From Lepiota brunneoincarnata (taxonomy: Eukaryota > Basidiomycota > Agaricomycetes > Agaricales > Agaricaceae): DNA of 64,000 nucleotides. The DNA lies in the NCBI GenBank assembly GCA_023014365.1, contig JAEBUN010000010.1:1-64000 (forward strand), in the 5' to 3' direction. How positions within the stretch are numbered: position 1 is the first letter of the stretch; every line of letters begins with the position of its first letter. Positions 12,510 to 24,089 of this stretch are shown here, piece by piece. A program made the position numbers and the translations under genes. The notes under the pieces are model-generated. The model ran no database searches. It worked only from the letters and a program-made list of their open reading frames with translations, and had not been told where the DNA came from.

Positions 12510-15500
12510 CTATGTCGGCCATCCCCTAGCAATTCTCGCAGCCCCACCACCAACACGTCCAAGAACCCTCCACACCGCCTCAGTCGTCTGCCCGTCCACA
12601 ACATTAAAATTCCCACCAACGGCACCTCTGCCCGCTGCCGCCCCCGTCGCAGCACCTAGACCCGCCGCAGAAAATGCAATCCCCTCACCCCCACCACCCC
12701 CCAAACTGTTAAAACTCGCCCATGCTGCACGATCATAATGACTCGCACCACCAGGAACGCTCTGGTACTGGAGGAAATAGGGCATATATGGTGTCAGCGC
12801 AATGAAGACGACTGCAGATGCTGAGGCGAAAAGGAGCGTTTGGGTTGCAAGCTGTGTCAGAGTTGCACTAAGACCTCTCGATGACGAAGAGGAGCCATAA
12901 ACATAGGTGTTATAAATGTTGTAGAACCGACCGCCACGAGTCTTCCCGGAAGCTTTGCTAGACGGAGCGGATGAATCGGTTTGGGAAGTGGCTGAGGGGA
13001 TCTTTTCAGAGTTTTCAAGGATCTTGTCGATGACTAGACAATCGACTCCGAGTTCCTCTTTTAGCCCTTTCCACTCCTCCACAAGGTCCTCTGGAACACC
13101 ACCCTGGACAGGGTCAACATCAACACCGAGGAACAATTCCTTGTTCCCTCCTTCCGCTTCTCCATCGGTATCAGAAGGACCTGCTGCCTTGCCTAAACGC
13201 ACATGCGCGTGTGCTCTCTGGCCACCCAACGACCGCAGTCGAGCACCCTAAGTGCCATCTGCTCAACGTCTCCCTGATTAGCCTCGACTCCTTCTCCTTC
13301 TCCTCTTCCTCCCTCCGCTGCGCCGCAGCTTGATGATATGTCGGCGGCGAATCCGTTGGCAACCCATGCTCATCCATTGACAGCGCACGCATATGCGCTT
13401 TTGGTGTTGGTGGGATTATAGTAGATGATGAAGACGCAAGGCTCTCTTCACCCTCGGCCTGGGTCGGCGATATAGACCCCGATCTCACCAAATTATCCTC
13501 CTCGGGTGTGTCTGTTTGGATCTCCATCTCCAAAGTCACCTTGGCAGGTGCCTCTGGCTCGGTATCAGTTTGAATGGCGTATGTCCGGGTGGTAGCGAAT
13601 TCCGTTTGTGTTGCAAGTGTGGCGGTGGGAATTTGGGGTGGGGGCATGGTTTGGATTCCATTTGAGACACAGAAGAGCGTAGGGTCGTATTGGACCGCAC
13701 TGTCCGAATATTCTTTGACCTCCTCGAATGTGCGTGTTTCGATTGTCTTGGCCCTGCTTGCGACTTTCTGCTCGGGTAAAGTGGACGTTAGTAAGAACAG
13801 GGAGGGGAAAGATAAAGTACGGACCCGTTTTTTCCTGGTGATAATGGTCTGAATCACATCTTCCTCACCACCCGTGTCCTCGTCTTCGTGGTCAACAGCT
13901 GTAACATTACTCTCCTCATCTTCCTCTCTCCCTGCTCCGTCCTCATCATCTACCTCATCCTCTTCTTCATCCCACCTCATCTTGCCCATCAACTCTGCGC
14001 CTAGACTCTTACTAAGCGTATTTGCTGCACTCCCTGCAGCACTCCCACCGGTCGCCAGCCCCAGTGTCGCAGCACTCCTCATCTCGTCCATCTCAAACCT
14101 CATCCGATCTATCGTCTCCTTCAACAGTAAATTCTCTTGCTTCTGGTCATCAAGTTGCGCGTGTGCCTGTTGAGCTACGTTCAACTCAGTCTCGAGATGC
14201 ATGATCCTGTCCTCATAGCTTTGTTGTTCCTTGGACCACTTGGCCACCTCAACCTCGTGTAGAGACGCAGCTTCGCGAAGTGACCGAATGATTTCTTCAC
14301 GATGTCGAAGGTCGTCACGGTACTTTTCCGATGCAGTGCACTGTTCTTGGTACTGCCGCTGTAGGGAAGGCATAAGTTGATTTGGCGTGTTCGAGTGCTT
14401 TGGTGACTTTGGCGACCTCGAGCTCTAAGGCGCTTATCTGGGTTATGTTTTGTCGCTACACAAAGACTCCTCGTCAGCATTATTGTTGTAGTCCAAGTGT
14501 GAGTCACTCACCTCTTTGGAACGAAGTTCCTTTTCTTCACGCTTGGTTGCGCTGAGCTCGCTTCGCATTTCTTCTAGCTTGCCCTGCATCTCTTCGAGTT
14601 CAGATTCGTGCTCGGCAAGTTTATTTTGTAGCGTTCTCTCAGCCTCCATGAGCTTTCTGCCCAGGTCCGTGTTAACTCGCTGGAGTGCTTCCAGCCGCTC
14701 CATAGGCTCCATAGATGCTGTTGAACTCGCGAGGTTCCGGTCAAGAACCAGACCAAGTGAAGAATCCTCTTCACCATCCGAGTCCGAATCGAGGGCCGAT
14801 GTGGGCATAGGCAAGCTAGAAATTGCATTACCAAAGGAATCTTCCCTCCGATAGTCAAAGTTGCCACTGGTGTTGATTGTAGGGATCGTCATCCAAACGA
14901 TCACCAGGCCCTGGAGAACCAAAAATGCTAAAGGTTTGGGCGTAACTGGAGGCGGACTGAGAGCCCGTGCGGGAGCGAGGACGGGAGAAAGAGTTGGAGA
15001 AGGTAGGTGAGCCGATAGGGGAATAGTTGTTAAGGTCGGAGGCAAGTGGAAGAAGGCGAGGTTGGATTAGATGGAGTACGGACACGGCCGCTGGTGGACC
15101 TCGTGAATACCGAGGGACTAGTAGACTATTGAGAAAGAATTGTCAAAATGGGAATGGACAATATAGGAACAAATACGCACCTCAGAGTCACTTCTGCTAC
15201 CGTCAATGCTTCTCCTGCGGGCTGCTGGTGCGGGCCGCTTACCGCTCCAGCTCGAAGGAGCATTCGCGAGTGGAGTCGAGCGTTGTCGACGCTCCAGGTC
15301 GAATGGAGATCTGCCAAAGGGTGTCTGTGGTGGTCCACGTGAGGGAGGCCTGCTCCCTGTTGAGGGATGATAATAGGGGGTGCCGTCGGATTCGCTGCTG
15401 GACGAACGGTGATGGTCAAAGGAGGTATGACGTTGCTGATCACGGCCGCGGGAGACAGATTCATCGTCCTGGTGATCTGGACTAGGAGAGTGCCGCGTCT

Positions 15501-15757
15501 TTTCTGCGATGAACTGAAGGAGAATGCTTGGCGTTACTTCCAGACCAGGATTGTTGGCGAGAAGTGTCTTGAGCATGTCTGTCTCCTCGTCCGAGAGGAG
15601 AGGGTCATTGAAGACGTCGGAGAATGAGCGAAAGACGTCGACGAGGGCATCCGCAGGGAATGACTGGTTCTCCAGATTCATTAACATGGGAACCGGGATG
15701 CTCGTTGAATATAGTGTAGAGTTCGCGTTCGATATCGGAGTGTGATGCCTGAAACAT
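12510..15757 (-). CDS. large coiled-coil protein with C-terminal transmembrane anchor
   Basis: Function unknown. Four exons: 15181-15757, 14512-15125, 13825-14455, 12510-13767 (3080 nt). The N-terminus (DIERELYTIFNEHPGS..., then ALVDVFRSFSDVFNDPLLSDEE) resembles a helical EF-hand-like or dimerisation region. A Ser/Pro-rich linker follows, then a long Glu/Lys heptad coiled coil (~residues 260-470: ALQRVNTDLGRKLMEAERTL and LEHAKST... onward), an acidic Asp/Glu stretch, a Thr-rich linker and, near the end, a hydrophobic span (TLLFASASAVVFIALTPYMP) followed by ~70 Gly/Ala-rich residues. Five surplus bases (near 13247, 14374, 14882, 15051, 15689) restore a single ~1024-aa frame; 3080 modulo 3 equals 2, as five insertions require. 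The plan suggests a membrane-tethering or cytoskeletal adaptor; that is inference. Confidence 0.7.
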
Positions 15758-16219
15758 TGTCAGCGACGGCACCGGAGACGAAAGAGGAGAGACGCACCAT
15801 CTTATTATACCATTTGTTTTTCGTGCAAGCCAGATCAACTTGTGCACAATGACAGCTTCAACTCTTTGTTGGTGTCTGTTTGTGCCTGAGGACAATGGGC
15901 ACGTGACCACAAGCTGCATGGTTGCATCCCTTTGCTGATGCTCAAGATATGTTCGAAAACGCTGTGCTTTCATCGTGCCCTCGACATGTACTGTCTTGCA
16001 ATACAATATACAATAACGTAGCAACAAACGTAGCAACAAATATTTAGAGGACCACTATCTCATCCAGCCACGGCCACAGGTGCATGCCGGCTTGCACCTT
16101 AGCCTGCTGATCTTCGTATCATTACTCGCGACCTAAACCGGCCCATTCCCAATCCCATACCACACAGTTGGATAAGATGCGATAAATAGGGCAAAGCCTC
16201 ATGTCTAGTCCATTCTGAT
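15758..16219. other. upstream region of the coiled-coil gene
   Basis: No gene seen; presumed promoter and 5' UTR of the minus-strand gene. Confidence 0.4.
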
Positions 16220-17905
16220 AACCCCAAAGAAATCAGGTGACAGCAACGATCAAAGCAAAAGCGCTGCCTGAGGATTCCTGTCCATGCGTGTGAGGGACGT
16301 GGACGCGTGTTTCTTGTCGACATCGGCTGTTGCGTTGCCCTGGAGTTGCTCATTTCGCGATTGTCGCGTTGGTGAGTGGAAGGTGGGGTGTCGGGAGCGG
16401 GGGGTTCAAACTTCGAGGCTCGAAGCGGTGGTGCTCAAGACACGGAACCAAATTAGACAGGGTCGACAAACGGCGAGTTGCAAAACGAGGAAAGTAACAG
16501 TCATGGGGCGCGTCCAGGGAATCAACGAAGATTTAGAACAAAAGGTGCGGTGTGGGGAGAGGAAAGAGAGAAAAAAACCTATTCCACGAAAAAAGGACGC
16601 GTCTTTCCTCCTCCCCTGAGCCATATATGAACGAGGTTACAAGAAAAGTGGTCCGGGTGCTATGTCCTTTAGAGAACGAAGGCCACGAGGTCCAACGATG
16701 GGCAAAGCCGGACGGTTTAGAGAGTATCGCAACCAGGGTCAAGAATCCACGCATGGAGGAGTCAAAAGATAACCGGGGCAGGAGGTGCATCAAGGAATAG
16801 GAACAACGCGGAGCGAACAAGGTGGATAAAAGTAAGTGCCGAGTCGAAAAACGGGCGGGGAAGGATGAAAACAGGTAAAACGCTATCCTTCGACCAAGCA
16901 CGCGTCTTGTAGGATGACTAGGCGACCCAAGGATGAGGTACTGTTCCTCCTTCTTGTGATAAACTCTTGTGGGTGATGAGGGGTAAGATAAGATAGATAC
17001 GAAGGGAAACCGGAAGCGCGAGGATGCTTATTTCAATTGGCGCCCATCGAGAAAAGCGCTCATCGCGCTTTTCCTCGCGTTCAGAACGCGATATCAACCC
17101 CCTAAGGAGTGTATCTTATAGAGAAAGGGATAAAGATCGTTCAGACACTAGAGAAAATGGACTTCAGTAGGGGCTGGATAAAGTGCATGCGAAAGACACA
17201 ACCTACGCCTAGACCCCCTATCTTGAAGTTCCCTCCTCATTGCTCTGGATCCTCAGTCCATTCGGATCCGCTCCTACAGACGTTCTCCCAGGGTTATCGC
17301 AGCGCTTGGAATCGCGCCACAACATGGGATTTCCAATGTTGAGAGCAATGTGCCCGGACCGGGCGCTAACTTGCAGGAGTGTCATGAGGGGCAAACCAGG
17401 TCGCTGCCCGTTCATCGAACGCGAACTTATATGGGCTCGAGAACCTTGTTTACGGGATCCCGAGAACACCTTAACGATGATATTCCGTTCAAATACTGGT
17501 TCCGTGGTACGTAAGTTTGTCGATTCAAACATTGCGCCGAGGTCGAATAGGATTATCTACAAAGCGATCAGGGTTGTATACGGATGTTCGTGTGAGTATT
17601 TGGACTCGCTGACGTGTCCTAAAGAGTAATTGGGGTGATTAAGAAGGTTGTGATATTAACAGAAATCTGGTGGCGACGAAAAATAGCCTGGGGAAGGTTC
17701 GTCAAGGATTTGAGGGTAAAGTCGTGATGAAGCTGATTGATACATAAACAGAGGCCTGGTCTACTGGGGGTAGGGGGCGGACCTCTTTGGGTTGTTTGGA
17801 GGATGCATGAGGGCTGGGATATCTGAAGGCGGCACGAAATGGACTCGGGCGCTCGTTCATAACATTTTGACGACGCGGGGATGACTCGGTACCCTCGCTG
17901 TCCTG
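16220..17905 (-). repeat. dispersed repeat, copy B (about 1.7 kb, inverted)
   Basis: Reverse-complement counterpart of 9890-11510 (landmarks listed there; for example GGAGGAAAGACGCGTCC near 16605, and GGCGCAATGTTTGAATCGACAA near 17540, both read on the minus strand). The two copies lie in opposite orientation on either side of the coiled-coil gene. No coding domain recognised. Bounds approximate. Confidence 0.7.
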
Positions 17906-20220
17906 GGGGCAATGGTAAAAACATCTCCTTTCAACTTAGATTAAAGCTCACTCACAACCCAAGGTGGCAAGGGATTGGCCAATGTGATCGAAGGATTCCA
18001 CGGGCTTCATGGGCGCTAGCTCCAACAAGTTGGCATATGAGCCAGAAACTCTCATTCAGCGATGAAGCGGCATATGTATATGCGCGGGCAAAGTCGAGCA
18101 GGAGCACAGATTCTTCACTTGCACTGAACCTCCCCCGTAACCGCAGCTCTGGAGAAATTGCCGAGTTCAAGTTCGAAAAGCGCCAGTGGGTATGAAAAAA
18201 GGTGAAGCTTTGCCTGCCCCTCGTGAAAAATAGGCGACTTATTAGAGACGGAGACTCACGTAGATTAGCACTAGCCACAGCTTCCTGTATGACTCCGGGT
18301 GGCACTGTGGCAGCACATGGCCCACTTGTCAGCATGTGGCCCTAGGAGCACACAATTACAATGCGCGGTATCAAGCCACCGTGCTATAGCTCCTGAACAA
18401 TCGCCGCATCGCATGCTACGGCCAAACGCGTAGCAGAAAACCCCAGGTGGGACAGGGAACAGAAGCCACAGGCCAAGCCCTATCCTGAGGCGTACTGAGA
18501 AGAGGGTTGGTTAAACCAGGGTACAGCGGCCACGCAGGAAGGAAGAGGCTCCAGTTCATTCCAGTAATGTGTGATTGTGCTGCATAAGCCAACCGGTCAC
18601 TGGGAGAACCGGTTTTTTGAGGAACAGAAGACGGAAAGTTCAGCGCACACAACGAACGATACTCCGAGAGGGAAGTGTGTGCCTAGGTCACGTGACAGTA
18701 GCTTCAACACGCAGAATGGGAATATTCAATATGTTCAAACCCCCACCACTCTGCCAACAACCGCTCCCTCAGGTCAACCCAACATTACTATGCAAGTCCT
18801 TGCACGCCGTCAGTTCCTCTGGCGAAATCCTTGTGAATCTATATAGCACCGTGGGGGGAAGCCTGTCCCTGCGTTATAAATAGCACCGTGATGCTAGTTG
18901 GGAGGAAGCAAATGAATGATGACACTGCAAAAGTGTTGAACGTTTAATTTTTCATGGGACACTGCGCCGAACGTGGTTATATGCGTTCAGCTTGGTTTTT
19001 ATATCCGTCCAGCTTTCAACGATCTACTTGTCCATCATCAGTTCCTCCTAGGACTCACGTCGACGAAGTGCGTGCTACGCCAGACACCCCAGGATCTCCT
19101 CATCCCTTGTCCCCCCTTGGACCACTCACTACTCGATAAACTTTCATGCTTACATCCACACATTCTCTAGATGATGCTGCAGCGGTAGAACATACTGGAA
19201 GCCCGACCTCGCCTATACCCCAAGACCATCATATCAGAGACACCTGCAGGAGGGAGCAACTCAAAGCCCACATACCAGCAAGATACAGATAGAGATGACC
19301 ATGGCGAGGAGTCTATCTATCCTATCACTGTTTCTAGTACCTCGACCGCCCCAAATCAACAGGATTTCAGCAGGAGGACACGAACTGCACAATCAAAGCG
19401 ACGGATCACCCGCCCACAGGCACAGGTCTCATGCGCCAGAAGTGCTCGGGAGCCCACTGGATCGGTATCACGCAATCCAGGAAGAACTCCTTCGCTGGAG
19501 GCTATCCATCGCGCTGCAGTCGCGCTGTTAGTTCCTGATAGGACACTAGGTGACTCACCAAGCGTGTGGAAGAGCCTGAAGGCAATATTCTTCGCCTCGT
19601 GGCTGGTCAAGGGCCAGTTTTGACATTGGTTTGATTAATCTAGTCAAGCCTTCAATCACTGTTTAGAATAAAATATGGATTATGTGTATTTTTATTGTTC
19701 GTGTTTATGCAGGGAATAGATAACTTTATGTTTTAGTCTTGACTCTACTGACTCCTCTCACCTCCTGATATGCCTTGCTACACAAAACATCAAAAGCAAG
19801 CCAGAGAACTCATGTGTTCCTTAGAGTACCTCCTGCAGCTTTTCCTTCATACTGCATTTTGCAAAAAATGTAAGAACTACTTCGCAAAGGGATAAGAAGT
19901 ATGTTCACATGCGAAGGTGACTGTTGATCTTCCCAGGACAAGTTAATGAGGTGGGAGCAGCATACGCTGGACGAGGGAAAGCGGGCGAGGAGGAGGGGGC
20001 GGTGTGCACACAAGTTATGTAATTAATTGCACGGGTCCTGAACGAGAATCGAGATCGGATTTTCAGGACGATTGTACTGGCTAAAAAGTCGATCTACAGT
20101 CTTCCCACGGTGTGGGGACTATTGAGGCCGGCATTCCCCCTATCAGTACCTGGTGTAATACTCGTATCATAACACGCGCACGTCATAATCCACTAATATA
20201 CCTGCTCTCTGTCCCTAACA
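17906..20220. other. intergenic; one open frame without start at 19190-19623
   Basis: Mostly featureless. On the plus strand an open frame of about 140 codons runs from ~19190 to the TGA at 19621, rich in Ser, Thr and Arg, with no ATG at its beginning and no recognisable domain. It may be the last exon of a decayed gene. The right end holds the ATM1 promoter. Confidence 0.4.
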
Positions 20221-22921
20221 ATGCTCCTTGTCGGGGTTCGCATCCCGCGGGTGTCGCAAATCCGACTTTCAGGACTGCCCCAAGCGCGACGTTCCAAGTC
20301 ATTCCCACCGACAACTGCATTCCGAAATGCCACCAGCTCCCTGAGCACATTTACTCGACCGTTCCTCCAACCCTGTCGCCCACCCTCGTTCCTTGCTCCG
20401 TCTTGGGCTCCGAGAATAACCGTCCCCCTCTTGAGCCCCCGCCCCCGGTTGTTCCAGAACCTCGCCCCCGACAAGCCCCAACAGCGGCAAGAGGAGCAGA
20501 CCAAAATTGCTCAAAGTCCTCAACCGAATGAGGATAAGCATCCAACCAATGCAGAACAACGCAAGAGCGACTGGAACATCGTCAAGCAGCTTTTTGCAAA
20601 TGTCTGGCCTAGGAATGACTGGCGTACGAGGGGAACTGTCCTTCTTGGCTTCGTTTTGCTTGTCTCGGCCAAGGTCCGTTGCGGTGTCGTTAACCATGGT
20701 TGCACGCTATTCACATATCCCCTAGTTGCTCAACGTTCAAGTCCCTGCTCTCTTCAAGAATGTTATCGACTCTCTCAACGTCGATATCACCGCAGGCTCG
20801 ACAGCATGGATAATAGCTGGCTCAGTCATTCTTGGTTGTACGTATCCCGATCCCCTCCTTGTTCCTCCCCTGATCCCCTGACAGACGGTGCCGCACGCAT
20901 TGGCGCAACTCTCTCCGGTGAACTTCTCAATGCTGTCTTTGCTAATATCGGCCAACGCGCAATAAGAAAGGTCGCGCGAGAGACATTCGAGCACCTCCTC
21001 AACCTCGACCTCAAGTTCCATCTTTCTCGCCAAACGGGCGGACTTACCAGAGCCATCGACCGGGGGACAAAAGGCATCTCGTTTCTTATGCAGGCAATCC
21101 TCTTCCGCATTGTCCCTACCGCTTTAGAGATATCGCTCGTCTGTGGTATTTTGGTACGCTTCCCCTCTCCGTCTAGTGCTTTTTCAGAAATAACACTTTG
21201 CTCCTAGACATATAAATTTGGCTGGGATTTTGCTGCAATCACTGCTCTGGCCTTGGCTGCCTATACATGGTTCACTGTCCGTACCACCTCTTGGAGGTAA
21301 GCTCCCCATCTCGATCCCGCCAACATGTTCCCTCTCCTGTGAACAAATAAGCCAACGGCGTCATATGTTAAACCCTTGACCATAAGTGGAAGCACTCTTT
21401 ATACGTGGTCAAGGGGTATGGAAATTATTCCATTTGGGTTATTCGTTCGTGGGTATGGCATTTGTTGACACAAATATTTCTACCTTGACCAGAACCCGTT
21501 TCCGCCGCGAAGCAAACAAGGCAGACAACAAAGCAGCCACCGTTGCCGTCGATTCTCTCATCAATTTTGAAGCCGTCAAGGTACATCCCATCTCACTGCA
21601 CTCGATCCTGAAAGTGTCGTGAAGCGACAGATGATCCAACTTGATTCTATTGCTAGTAGACATTCAACAACGAACAGTACGAGATCGCACAATACGATAA
21701 GCACCTCGCAGAATACGAAAAATCATCCGTGAAAATCACGACCTCACTCGCATTCCTCAATTCGGGTCAGAATGTAATTTTCACGAAGCGCGTTGACGGC
21801 AGCAATGTTCCTCGCCGCACAAGGTGTCGTCGCTGGTATGTCCCCCATTCCCCCTCCTGGAACTCCCCTAATCCAGACACTTTTCATAGGCACAATGACC
21901 ATCGGTGATCTTGTGATGGTCAACCAGCTTATTTTCCAACTCTCGCTCCCCCTCAATTTCCTTGGCACTATCTACCGCGAAATGCGCCAAAACCTTCTCG
22001 ACATGGAAATTCTCATTAACCTGGTTTCCCAAAACCGGCCCCCAGCGGACGTGCCCAATGCCTCGCCTCTTGTTCTCCGCGGTGGCTCGATCCGTTTCGA
22101 AAATGTCAACTTTGCCTACCACCCCGATCGACCTATATTTCGGAACCTAAGCTTCGAGGTTCCCGCTGGAAAGAAGGTTGCTATCGTTGGTCCCTCAGGG
22201 TGCGGCAAGAGTACCGTGTTCCGTCTCCTTTTCCGGTTCTACAGCCCGTCCTCTGGGAAAATATATGTCGATGGACAAGACATCCATACTGTGCAACTTG
22301 CATCGCTTCGCAAAGCAATTGGTGTAGTTCCACAGGATACGCCATTGTTCCATAGTACTATCATGCATAATGTGCGGTATGGGCGCTTAGACGCGAGTGA
22401 CGAAGAAGTAGTGGATGCTGCAAGGAAGGCGAATGTGCATGACACTGTGATAGGGCTTCCGGACGGGTATGAGACAACTGTTGGGGAGCGCGGGCTGATG
22501 ATTCAGTGGTGGTGAGAAGCAGAGGTTGGCGGTTGCCAGGGTGCTATTGAAAGATCCCGACATTCTCTTCTTTGACGAAGCTGTAAGTCGCTGTTGCCAG
22601 CATCACAACCGTGGATTCGTGTTTATGACCAGTACTACTACTAGACATCAGCACTGGATGCCCAGACCGAATCTGAACTCATGAAGAATATCAACGAGAC
22701 CCTGCTCAATAAGTCCCGCACAAGTATCTTCATCGCACACAGGTTGCGCACCATTGTTGAAGGCGGACCTGATTATCGTGATGAAGGATGGGCAGGTTGT
22801 GGAACAGGGAACGCATGAAGAGCTGCTGAGGCATGTCGGGGGGCTGTATTGGTCAATGTGGCAGCAACAGGCTTTGATTGAGGGGTTTGGGGAGGTCAGA
22901 GGGGAGGATTTGGTTAACTAG
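20221..22921 (+). CDS. ATM1: mitochondrial ABC transporter Atm1 (Fe-S cluster export)
   Basis: Half-size ABC exporter of the inner mitochondrial membrane that exports a glutathione-linked sulfur/iron compound for cytosolic Fe-S protein assembly. Eight exons: 20221-20673, 20726-20837, 20885-21153, 21208-21296, 21493-21580, 21660-21835, 21890-22582, 22645-22921. The N-terminus is Arg/Ser-rich and low in acid, as a mitochondrial presequence. The membrane domain carries family blocks such as [35 protein letters not shown] and [12 protein letters not shown]. The nucleotide-binding domain has Walker A (GPSGCGKS), Q-loop PQDT, signature SGGEKQR, Walker B (DILFFDEA), D-loop SALD and the H-loop AHR. 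Three surplus bases (near 21786, inside the signature at 22504, and 22762) break the frame; removal gives ~718 aa, normal for Atm1. In an essential gene these are best read as sequence errors. Confidence 0.93.
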
Positions 22922-24089
22922 GATGATTAGCTGGGATGGACGGATTGGATAACTTATTTTTTTTTTTCTGTTGTATGATGGGAGCAATTGGAAGAGATTA
23001 GCACCGACATCGTCCAGACACGGGTTCGACGGGCAGATGGCTCCACAGCGACAAATCGGTCCGGAGGCGGGTGGTCAGATAGCGACGTTTCGGTTCCGCG
23101 GAGTCACACTTACACCTGGCACCTGAGAGCCCGACGTAGTGGTGCACGTCCCTCCTCAAGCGCGTAGATGAGAGCGATCGATGCGGCGCTGGACTTTTTT
23201 TCTCTCTATCGTACGAGTTTTGAGCATTCAATTCTATTGTGGGGCATGTGTATGAATGGCATGCTGTCGAGGAAGTGAGTAGGGAGGGTTCCATGTCATG
23301 ACTTTTTCCCCTGTCAGACTGAATACAGGACTGTGTGTTTTGGTGCTGTCTTGCCATCTACCTATCTTGGCCGACACAGACAGAATCTGCAGTTGTTTGG
23401 GAATGATGGACAGGACAGGACCGACGGCAGTATTACGCATTATAACTTACGCCCACAGAACAACTGTCAAACCCACCACCATCGCTAATCTTAACCCTCT
23501 AGGTAACCCCAAACGCTTTGCTTGGTGTTGCATGTATGTATGGACTGTATATACATATCATCCCCAGCCACTAAATCCATCACGTCGGACCTTCATTACG
23601 GGAAAAAAAAAAACCACATGCGCATAGATAGGTGTATGCTATGTACTTGTACTCGCCTATGGGTATCGAAAAACGAGTCCTCAAACATAGCAACCCAATG
23701 CCATGTAATTCGGGCAATGTGATGATGGCCCTCCCCCCTCCCCGTGCCCGCATCGCGACGGGGTCGGGGAAAAAGTCCCAGCCGGACATCTTTATACATT
23801 CAGCTACCCTATCAATTAGAATAACTAGTGTTGGCCGAGGAACCGAAAACGTACGTTATCCCAATAGTAGAAAGGAATAACGACACTTGTCGACCTGGCG
23901 TCGATTTCGAAAACCCTCCGAAAACATCGTACTACCTCCGCGGGAGCGAGGCACCGTCGCTCCCCCCCCCCCCCCCCCCCTACTCTTTCTCTCTCTATTG
24001 AATAACACCCTGACTCTAGAACCCGCAAACCCGTGATAAGGATTAGACACTCTGCTAACCAGTAATCAATTACTTTTTTGACATGCAAA
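22922..24089. other. convergent intergenic region with a 19-base C run
   Basis: Between the ATM1 and PGS1 stops. Contains the tract 23962-23980 of uninterrupted C and no gene that I can support. Confidence 0.5.

Noticed and set aside
20221..22921. Calling ATM1 (and uL4, tyrosinase, F-box) pseudogenes because of frame breaks
   Set aside because: All breaks are single surplus bases, motifs around them are perfectly conserved, and uL4 cannot be lost; assembly error explains them better.
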